Shown one piece after another: positions 1 through 6,800 of a stretch of DNA of 8,968 bases. The stretch is from positions 1 to 8,968 of the forward strand of contig CAMEBJ010000037.1 in the NCBI GenBank assembly GCA_945912085.1, written 5' to 3'. Made by a program: the position numbers and the translations under genes. This DNA comes from an uncultured Bacteroidales bacterium. Its GTDB lineage: Bacteria > Bacteroidota > Bacteroidia > Bacteroidales > UBA932. The number at the start of each line of letters is the position of its first letter. The first letter of the stretch is position 1. The notes under the pieces are model-generated. The model searched no databases, was not told the origin of the DNA, and saw nothing but the letters and a program-made list of their open reading frames with translations.

Positions 1-201
1 TCCAAGGATGAGGACAAGAAGAGGAAGTATCTCCGCAGGGAGTTCTCATACCACAGATTCGAACAGAGTCTTGCTCTTCCGGAGAATGTGAACAAGGACG
101 AGATCAAGGCCACGGTCAACGACGGTATTCTTACCATAGACATACCGAAAGTCAAGGTCGCTGAAAAGAAACCTGTCGTAAAACAGATTGAAATCCAGTA
201 A
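1..201 (+). CDS. Small heat-shock protein (Hsp20/alpha-crystallin), C-terminal part
   Basis: The open frame enters from the left edge and ends at TAA (199-201), leaving 66 residues of the C-terminus. The segment EFSYHRFEQSLALPENV followed by KDEIKATVNDGILTIDIPK is the end of the alpha-crystallin domain, with the family's A-x-x-x-[ND]-G-[IV]-L strand. The final residues, KQIEIQ, contain an I-x-I motif, which in this family docks into a neighbouring subunit during oligomer assembly. The charged stretch at the left edge (KDEDKKRKYLRREF) matches the loop that precedes the last strands. Members are cytoplasmic ATP-independent holdases, usually about 140-150 residues, so roughly half the gene lies outside the window. 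A strong terminator follows 18 bases after the stop. Family assignment is secure; the specific paralog cannot be told. Confidence 0.93.
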   Translation, partial: SKDEDKKRKYLRREFSYHRFEQSLALPENVNKDEIKATVNDGILTIDIPKVKVAEKKPVVKQIEIQ

Positions 202-218
202 TCAGGTTTAGTACGGAT

Positions 219-257
219 GCCCGCCTGCCGGAAACGGAGGACGGGCTTTTTCTTTTT
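219..257 (+). terminator. Rho-independent terminator of the Hsp20 gene
   Basis: A 12-base arm (219-230) pairs with 235-246 around a GAAA tetraloop (231-234). Two positions are mismatched and one is a G-T wobble; five G-C pairs form the base of the stem. The stem is followed by TTTTTCTTTTT (247-257). It lies 18 bases after the Hsp20 stop and only 10 bases before the next gene's annotated start. The next gene therefore either has its own promoter overlapping this element or relies on read-through. Confidence 0.9.
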
Positions 258-266
258 CAGAGAAAT

Positions 267-1046
267 ATGAGGCGGCCTGTAGTAATGAATATGAGCGGGG
301 CTTATGACCTGGAACCAATGATGGAAGGACAGGGCTTCGACATTGTCGACTGTCAGGATATCTGCGGGAAGAAGTTGATCTGCTCTGACGAAGCTCAGGA
401 GGAACTTTCGCGAAGGATGTCGGACTTTCCTTCTGAAGGGATTCACTTCGATGACTCAGGGAATTACCATTATCTGACGAAACTCTGGACCGACAAGCTG
501 GTATGTCCTTTCTCGCTTATACTGATTGATCACCATACGGACATCCGTCGCGAGGAGTTCGACGGAATACTCACCTGCGGCAACTGGGTGAGGGTGATGC
601 TTGAGACCAATCCAAACCTGAGGGAGGTCGTCATCATCGGCCCGACTGAGGCCCAACGAAGCACCATCGACGACTGTCACCGCCACAGGGTACATCTTAT
701 CAGCGAGGAAAGTCTGTTGTCCGGAGAAGGTTGGAAGTCGTTCTCGCACACCCGTCTGAAAGAGGCTGTGTATATCTCCATTGACAAGGATTTCCTCGGC
801 CCAAACAGCGCCATCACCGACTGGGACCAGGGAAAAATCACACTGTATGACCTCAAGAGACTGATCAGCATCATATACAAAAGAGAAAAAGTCATCGGGA
901 TAGACATTTGTGGAGAGTACTCCGAAGCCCGTGACCTAATAGAAGCGCAGGAAGCGGGCCTGCTTAACGAAAAAACAAATGAGGAGATTCTTGAGGAAGT
1001 GAAACGGGATAGTAACGAAAATATATATAATATTGTGAATATATAA
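267..1046 (+). CDS. Arginase/ureohydrolase-superfamily protein, atypical metal motifs
   Basis: The protein has 259 residues. Arginase-fold landmarks appear in order: GIHFDDSGNYHYLT (58-71) where arginases have their His-containing first metal motif, ILIDHHTD (85-92) matching the DAHxD motif, YISIDKDFL (169-177) matching SxDxDxxDP, TDWDQG (184-189), and IGIDICGEY (210-218) at the position of the late DxxE motif. Asp88, His90, Asp92, Asp173 and Asp175 are the likely metal ligands. The first motif is GNYHY rather than GGDHS, and the usual Ala in DAHxD is His. The substrate is therefore probably not arginine, and the reaction cannot be named. I believe uncharacterised Bacteroidota relatives with these motifs exist (recollection). 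ATG at 267 is used, but Met7 (285) or Met9 (291) could be the true start because no clear ribosome site is visible. The last 10 or so codons lie in very A/T-rich DNA. Confidence 0.75.
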   Translation: MRRPVVMNMSGAYDLEPMMEGQGFDIVDCQDICGKKLICSDEAQEELSRRMSDFPSEGIHFDDSGNYHYLTKLWTDKLVCPFSLILIDHHTDIRREEFDGILTCGNWVRVMLETNPNLREVVIIGPTEAQRSTIDDCHRHRVHLISEESLLSGEGWKSFSHTRLKEAVYISIDKDFLGPNSAITDWDQGKITLYDLKRLISIIYKREKVIGIDICGEYSEARDLIEAQEAGLLNEKTNEEILEEVKRDSNENIYNIVNI

Positions 1047-1064
1047 CATTATTTTATATATTTG
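1033..1064 (+). promoter_or_regulatory. Possible Bacteroidota-type promoter in an A/T-rich stretch
   Basis: TTG at 1033-1035 is followed after 21 bases by TATATTTG at 1057-1064. This fits the Bacteroides sigma-ABfr pattern (TTTG or TTG, 19-21 bases, TAnnTTTG). It lies within a run of almost pure A/T from about 1019 to 1063, where chance matches are common, and it faces only the transposase-like remnant. Low confidence. Confidence 0.28.
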
Positions 1065-1484
1065 TGCAAACCTGCCACACTCAGGATCAGCCATCAGAAA
1101 ATTGACAGCGACAGCTACCTCAAGACCGCCGTGTGCTATGTCCTGAAGAATGCTCCCTCGGGAGGCCTGCCGTTCAATGCCATAGATTATCCTTGGTCAA
1201 GCGGCCCGCTGATGTTCCGCCGCAGTTCCTACTGGTCATCTCCCGGCTGGACAGATGGCAGGAACCTTTCATTTCTGGCGGAGATGCAGTGCAAGGATCA
1301 GCGGGAAATATTGGGTACCCACAAAATACCCGACATCTCTGTCAAAATGACGGGCGACATTGTGTTTCCCGGTGAATATGTCCCATACAAAACCGTGGAG
1401 AAGGTTTTCGGCTCACACAAGAGTTTCAACTATTTTATGAGCCGGACAAAGGAGTCCGATGTGGAATCACGGAACGGGGAAATT
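1062..1484 (+). pseudogene. C-terminal remnant of a Y1/REP-type transposase-like protein
   Basis: This frame has no ATG; the nearest possible start is TTG at 1062. The translated segment DSYLKTAVCYVLKNAPSGGL, continuing PFNAIDYPWSSG, resembles the end of the Y1 (IS200-like) domain in REP-associated tyrosine transposases, where Y-[IV]-x-x-N-P-x-x-A-G-L is followed by Y-x-W-S-S. The following part (PDISVKMTGDIVFPGEYV and VEKVFGSHKSFNYFMSR) resembles the extra C-terminal region that I recall in Bacteroidota members. The HUH and catalytic Tyr region should lie upstream, but the arginase-like stop at 1044-1046 is in the same frame, so there is no room for it. The frame stays open to 1634, but from 1485 it is antisense to manC and probably not genuine. 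This and the flanking A/T-rich bases fill the stretch between the arginase-like gene and manC. No flanking REP hairpin was seen. Family assignment is by eye and moderate. Confidence 0.55.
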
Positions 1485-2546
1485 TCACGGGCGGGAGGCG
1501 AGGAAATCCTTGATGTGTTGTTCTTCGCTGAGGCGGCAGATGAGGAGGTCGCCGCTCTTGGAGGCAATCAGATAGCCATCAAGGCCTTCCGCGAGCAGAG
1601 TGCCGGAACCTTCGTAGTGGACCATACAGTCTGAACATCCGAAAAGACGGACATCAGTGCCTACTGTGGAGTTGCCGTGTTCATCCAGGGATGAGTGGAG
1701 CCTGACTGCACTCCAGTTGCCAAGGTCACTCCAGCCGAACGAACCGGTCACCACATATATTTCCCTGCTCTTTTCCATCACTGCATAGTCAATGGATATT
1801 TTTTCACATTTAGGGAATAGCTTCCTGACGGTCCCAGCCTCATCCGGAGTGTAAAAGTCAACTGACATTTCATCCATCAGGGAGGCAATTCCCGGGGCAT
1901 AGCGTCTGATTGCTGTTTCGATTGTGTCTATATTCCAGATGAATATTCCTGCATTCCAGAAAAAACCGCCCTCACGGAGAAACATTTCAGCAGTCTTCAA
2001 ATCCGGTTTTTCCCTGAATTCGGACACCTTGCAGACCTTTCCAGGCTCCGCTTCGGAAGAATGTATGTAGCCGTAGCCAGTCTCGGGTCTTGTCGGGATG
2101 ATTCCGATCGTGGCAATGGCATCTGAGGACCTGGTGAATCCCAGGGCAGTACGGACTGCATCCACAAAGCGTTCTTTTTCAAGCACCACCGCATCGGAAG
2201 GAGTGACCACGATGTTTGCACCCGGATGGTGCTTCCCGATTTTCCAGCAGGCGTAGGCTATGCAAGGAGCCGTGTTGCGTGGTTCTGGTTCGGCAAGGAT
2301 GTTTTCCTCCGGAATTTCAGGAAGTTGCTCCTTCACCGTTGTGACATATCTTTCCGCAGTCACAACCCACAGGTTCTCTGGCGGACAGACATCCCTGAAT
2401 CTGTCGGCAGTCATCTGAATCAATGTCCGGCCGGTCCCTAGAACATCTATGAACTGCTTCGGGTATTCAGGTCTGCTGACAGGCCAAAGACGGCTTCCAA
2501 TGCCTCCTGCCATTATTACAACGTGATTGTCATTCATATTTTTCAT
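1485..2546 (-). CDS. manC: Mannose-1-phosphate guanylyltransferase
   Basis: This cytoplasmic enzyme converts mannose-1-phosphate and GTP to GDP-mannose and pyrophosphate, the donor for mannose and fucose in surface glycans. The 353-residue protein shows the nucleotidyltransferase signature GGIGSRLWPVSRPEYPKQF (14-32), PRNTAPC (89-95), GYGYI (157-161), FREKPD (177-182), FFWNAGIFIW (195-204), SIDYAVMEK (251-259) and GWSDLGNW (271-278). It stops after the short left-handed helix region and has no C-terminal phosphomannose isomerase domain, as in short ManC forms. The usual PSDH is PSDA here (116-119), so the conserved His is missing. The start is ATG at 2546, with an in-frame ATG three codons later (2537). 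An AGGGA sits 2 bases before the first ATG and 11 before the second, so the second start is a real alternative. The gene converges with the transposase remnant and is separated by 112 bases from the upstream exporter gene. Confidence 0.93.
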   Translation of the reverse strand: MKNMNDNHVVIMAGGIGSRLWPVSRPEYPKQFIDVLGTGRTLIQMTADRFRDVCPPENLWVVTAERYVTTVKEQLPEIPEENILAEPEPRNTAPCIAYACWKIGKHHPGANIVVTPSDAVVLEKERFVDAVRTALGFTRSSDAIATIGIIPTRPETGYGYIHSSEAEPGKVCKVSEFREKPDLKTAEMFLREGGFFWNAGIFIWNIDTIETAIRRYAPGIASLMDEMSVDFYTPDEAGTVRKLFPKCEKISIDYAVMEKSREIYVVTGSFGWSDLGNWSAVRLHSSLDEHGNSTVGTDVRLFGCSDCMVHYEGSGTLLAEGLDGYLIASKSGDLLICRLSEEQHIKDFLASRP

Positions 2547-2658
2547 ATTCCCTGAGGCTTAAGTCGACAAATTCTTCACTCAAAACCGTAAAGTTATCAA
2601 TTTTTTCTTAAATTCTGTCATATTAATCTGTTTAAGTCACTTCTGAAGTTGCAAAGAA

Positions 2659-3777
2659 TCAGAGGGAGCAGAAGAACGGGACAAGCCAGGGAACTGAGAA
2701 ATCCACCAGGAAGCCGTGAATCATCGATGCCGCAATCCAGTTTTCCCCGCTTACCCTTGAAATGACGGGCATGGTGACGTCCATAGTGGTGGCTCCTCCT
2801 GCCGCTATGGGTGCTGCGGGGCCGAAGACTTTAGCAATCAAAGGAGCAAAGACAAGGGTTGTCATCTCTCGTAGGATATTGGCTATCAACGCAAGTGTTC
2901 CGAGCTCGGCTGCTGCCAGGGTTCCTATAGAGGCTTCCTTGAGGGTGGTTATGAGGATGGATGAGAGGGAATAGTAACCGAAACCGCTCCCGACTGCCAT
3001 CACTTCGGGAATAGTCCAGCGGGAGATTGCAATTGAAGCCAGAAGGCTGAAAAGCAGGGTTCCCGCGATTGTAGCTGCTGGAAGAAGCAGAAGACGGGGA
3101 TGCGCACTTTTCAATATTTCCTTTAATTTCGGGTCGCTGCCGACTCCCAGACCGACCTGGGCTATCAGCAAGTACAGCAGCCAGGTGGATATTCGGTTTT
3201 CCGTCACGAAGGTGGCGAGGGAGAAGGTGTCGGGAAGAAATCTCAGGGACATCCATCCGGCAAGACATCCGACAAGGAATGAAGCGACAATTTTCAGGCT
3301 TCCTGCCAACGGAGAGCGGAAGAAACGCTTAACCGATGATTCTCCGGAGGTCTCTTCAGAAGTTTGACAGGAGAGAGAGGAAGAAGCAGAAGAAACGGGC
3401 GGAACAGGAGGACAAGAGGGAGAAGCAGAAGAAGCGGATGGAACAGGAGGACAGCAGGGAAATTCTGACGGTAGGGAAGGCTTCTCAGAAGGCCGGGAGG
3501 ATGGAGCTTTTCTGAAGAAAAAGCGGAATATTGCCCAGGCGGCGAGGACACTGCCCAGGGTGGCGGAGAGGGAAATCAGCAGGGCTTCCCAGCCGATTGA
3601 AAGGAAGTTCGCAGCGACAGCCCTGTTGGCTCCGACTTCCAGCCCCATCACGAGTAGGAGGGCATAAACCGTGATTGCAGCCCCCTTTGAAAACAAGTCC
3701 AAAGCGTGTCTTGCCCGGTTTCGGAGAAGAAAACCGAGCAGGATACACGACAGCATTATTCCTATTACTGTAAACAT
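2659..3777 (-). CDS. lysO: LysO-family (DUF340) amino-acid exporter with long internal linker
   Basis: This is an inner-membrane protein of the family that includes E. coli LysO (YbjE), which exports lysine. Its 372 residues compare with about 300 in E. coli. The N-terminal half has three membrane segments (about 2-18, 32-50 and 61-88) with GLEVGAN (45-51). The C-terminal half has further segments from about 157 to 371. It contains the family motifs GSGFGYYSLSS (263-273), AELGTLALIANILREMTTLV (290-309) and GGATTMDVTMPVI (327-339). Between the halves, residues 91-150 form a Ser/Pro/Cys-rich linker with a 13-residue duplication. Arg/Lys at both ends of the linker (FRFFFRK and KRFFR) suggest, by the positive-inside rule, that it is cytoplasmic. 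Many anaerobes appear to carry the halves as separate adjacent genes, so this could be a fusion (recollection, not checked). It starts 87 bases downstream of metH on the same strand. The substrate is inferred from family only. Confidence 0.88.
   Translation of the reverse strand: MFTVIGIMLSCILLGFLLRNRARHALDLFSKGAAITVYALLLVMGLEVGANRAVAANFLSIGWEALLISLSATLGSVLAAWAIFRFFFRKAPSSRPSEKPSLPSEFPCCPPVPSASSASPSCPPVPPVSSASSSLSCQTSEETSGESSVKRFFRSPLAGSLKIVASFLVGCLAGWMSLRFLPDTFSLATFVTENRISTWLLYLLIAQVGLGVGSDPKLKEILKSAHPRLLLLPAATIAGTLLFSLLASIAISRWTIPEVMAVGSGFGYYSLSSILITTLKEASIGTLAAAELGTLALIANILREMTTLVFAPLIAKVFGPAAPIAAGGATTMDVTMPVISRVSGENWIAASMIHGFLVDFSVPWLVPFFCSL
3383..3460 (-). repeat. 39-bp tandem duplication inside the lysO linker
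   Basis: Two adjacent 39-base units (3383-3421 and 3422-3460) match at 34 of 39 positions by direct comparison. They encode PCCPPVPSASSAS (residues 107-119) followed by PSCPPVPPVSSAS (120-132), so the duplication preserves frame. The wider linker DNA (about 3328-3507) is strongly purine-biased on the + strand, rich in GGA, GAA and GCA triplets, which favours replication slippage. Confidence 0.9.
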
Positions 3778-3864
3778 ATTAACCGTTCAAATCGCACATT
3801 TCTCATCAGAGACGGAATCAATCCTATTGTCTTTTTAAAAGGATTATATGGAATATTCATTCGG

Positions 3865-6800
3865 TCAGGCAACGAAGTAGCGTGATTCAGGGCTTGCAAT
3901 GTAGAGTCCGCAGACTGAAGACTGGGGATACATCGCTCCGTTTTCAGTCAGGGTGATGCCAAGGGTGTCCAGGTCAAGGAGGTCCGAGACGGTTGACATC
4001 AGCCTGACATCCGGGAGGGAAGGATAGCCCACTGCCGGACGGATGCCCTGATATTTTGCACTGTACATCTGCTTCAAGGTCAGGTTCTCATCAGGGGAAT
4101 AGCCCCAGATGCGCTTGCGGACCTGCTCGTGGAGGTATTCCGAGGCTGCTTCGGCAAGACGGTCGCCAAGGGCCTGCATCAGAATGGATTTGTAGTCATC
4201 ATTCCCAGCCTTGAGTTTTTCGAGTTCACTGACGAAATCCTTGCAGGAGGTTACTGCGAAAACGCCGATGTGGTCGTGGCAGCCCTCAGGAGCGACGAAG
4301 TCCGCGAGAGATAGCCTGCGCCCGTCACTTCCGGGTTTGTCCTGACGTTTTGTCGGAATGACTGTCCGTTTCCGCTGCAATGTGCGGAGCCTGCCGGCAA
4401 CATTTCCCGGCAAGGTCAGTCCGCAGCAGGGACAGCCCTCCGGATGAAGGACGACTATGCTGTCATCCTTGCCCCAGGCCTCGTAAAAGGCGACCTGGGC
4501 ACGCATAGTGTATTTCCCGGCAAACGAAGCGAGCATTGAGCGTGCATCGGCAATAACATTCTCTGCCTCAGGACTTCCCTGTCTGACGCCCCAAAGATTG
4601 CAGAAAGCCTGCCAGTTGATATATGAAACAAGGGTCTCCACAGGGATGTCTTCCAGGGTCCTCACTCCGAGATACGGAGGAGCCTTCACTACATTCCTCC
4701 GAGAGGTTTCTGAGCCAACCATGCCGGCAGCACCAGCAGCGCCATCCCCACCAGCCTTCCCACCGGCAGCAACACCAGCGCCTTCCCCAACACCATCCCC
4801 AGCACACCTCAAGGCATATCTCCTTCGGATTTCTTCCTGCCTCTGCCTAAGCGCGGAAATGACCTCGTCCCTGCGGGAGGTCATCAGGCTGGAGGCAATC
4901 ACCGGATTCTGCGCGGCATCACGCACCCAGAAGACAGGTCCTTCGTAAAGAGGGGCAATCTTCACCGCAGTGTGAAGTTCCGAAGTGGTCGCCCCGCCGA
5001 TGAAAAGCGGTTTGCTGACTCCGGCCTCACGCAGCCTCACGGCCACATTGCACATCTCGTCAAGCGACGGGGTAATCAGCCCGCTCAGCCCGATGAAATC
5101 GACATCCTGCGCTATTGCAGTGCTGACGATTTTCTCGGCCGGAGTCATCACTCCAAGGTCTATGACCTCGAAATTGTTGCAGGAAAGCACCACACCTGCG
5201 ATGTTCTTGCCTATGTCGTGGACATCACCCTTTACTGTGGCAATGAGATATTTACCATTAGACGACCTCCTTGCCGGGGCTTCGGGCGAAGCCGCTCCGA
5301 AATAAGGCCGGAGGAAATCCACTGCAACCTTCATCGTCCTTGCAGTCTTGACCACCTGCGGGAGGAACATCTTGCCCTGGGCAAACAAGTCACCCACAGC
5401 CGTCATACCCCTCATCAGAGGGCCCTCGACGATGGCCTGAGCCGACGGCATAGTTGAAAGGGCCTCCCTCAGGTCTTCTTCCAGCCAGGTTTCATCCCCC
5501 CGTCGGAGAGCATCTGCAAGCCTCTGTTCCAGAGATAGTTCCGAACGGTTCTCCACCTCTGTCACCTGCTCATGAGAAACCTTCCGGTCAATATACCCCG
5601 ATGCCGCTTCCAGAAGACGCGAGGACGCATCCTCCCTCCTGCAGAGAATCACATCCTCGAGAATCTCTCTCAAATCGGAAGGAATCTCCTCATACATTAC
5701 CGCAGACGACGGATTGACGATTGCCATATCCATCCCCGCGGCAATTGCGTGGTAAAGGAAGACGGCGTGCATAGCCTCGCGGATGTAATTGTTCCCCCTG
5801 AACGAAAAAGAAAGATTGCTCAATCCGCCGCTTACCTTCGCGCCAGGCAAATTTTCGTGAATCCATTCCGTGGCCCTGATGAAGTCAAGTGCGTAGGAAT
5901 CGTGCTCCCGCATCCCTGTAGCCACTGCAAGCACATTCGGGTCGAAAATGATGTCCCGGGGATTGAAACCGGCCTTTTCCACAAGAAGACGGTAGGCACG
6001 GGAACATATTTCTATCCTCCTTTCGAAAGTGTCCGCCTGACCTTTTTCATCAAAGGCCATCACCACAAGGGCTGCGCCCAGTTCCCTTACCCTCACAGCC
6101 CTTTTCAGGAACACCTCCTCGCCTTCTTTCAGCGAGAGGGAGTTCACCACGGACTTGCCTTGAAGGCATTTCAGAGCAGCTTCTATCACTTCAAAGCGGG
6201 AAGAATCCACCATCACCGGCACCCTTGAGATGTCCGGGTCGGAGGATAGAAGATTCAGAAAATGCCGCATCTCCCCCACAGGGTCAAGCATCGCATCATC
6301 CATATTCACATCGATGAGCATAGCCCCTGAACGGACCTGGGAAGCGGCTATTCCCACTGCCTCGGCATAGTTTTTTTCCTTGATGAGCCTGAGGAACTTG
6401 CGACTTCCTGCCACATTGCACCTCTCCCCCACGTTGATGAATATCCCCCTGTCGTAGAAGGCGTCGATTCCGGAAAGCCACGGCTCCTGAGAGACGGACG
6501 GTTTCCTCACCTCAGCCTTGACCGCGCCATCCCCAGCGCCATCCCCGACACCACCATCAGAGCCGCCACCAATGCCGCAGGAAGCAACCACCTGCGCAAT
6601 CGCCGCAATGTGCTCCGGAGTGGTCCCGCAACATCCTCCGATGACATTCACAAGGCCCCTTTCAATGAATGGCCGGACCTTGTCAGCCATCACGGACGGA
6701 CTTTGGTCATATCTTCCGAGTTCATCAGGCATACCGGCATTCGGATGCGCACTCACAAAGCAGGGAGCCTTCGCCGAGATTTCCTCAATCAGAGGAAGCA

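Noticed and set aside
1485..1634. Extension of the transposase-like frame across the manC 3' end
   Set aside because: This part is exactly antisense to conserved manC C-terminal codons; the open frame is most simply a shadow.
2588..2596. TAACTTTAC upstream of manC (- strand) as a promoter -7 box
   Set aside because: It resembles TAnnTTTG, but the last base of the box is A rather than G and no TTG lies 19-21 bases upstream; too weak to annotate.
2639..2649. Perfect 11-base palindrome-like ACTTCTGAAGT downstream of lysO
   Set aside because: With a 5-base arm and 1-base centre it cannot form a stable hairpin, and no T-run follows; probably chance.
2831..3268. 145-codon - strand frame inside lysO
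   Set aside because: It overlaps LysO membrane segments and motifs in another frame; its composition shows no protein-like pattern.
3383..3460. Repeat array as a CRISPR or minisatellite locus
   Set aside because: There are only two directly adjacent units without spacers, in frame within a coding sequence; it is a coding tandem duplication.
3820..3845. Inverted repeat AATCCT/AGGATT between metH and lysO as a metH terminator
   Set aside because: The stem is only 6 bases, A/T-rich, with a 14-base loop and no T-run after it on the - strand.
4711..4800. G-quadruplex on the metH coding strand
   Set aside because: G-runs are frequent, but most are only two bases long; this is a by-product of Gly codons and cannot be supported as a regulatory element.
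4972..6228. Long + strand open frames (161, 87 and 218 codons) opposite metH
   Set aside because: They are antisense to conserved metH domains, have no recognisable motif and fit the absence of stops expected opposite G/C-rich codons.
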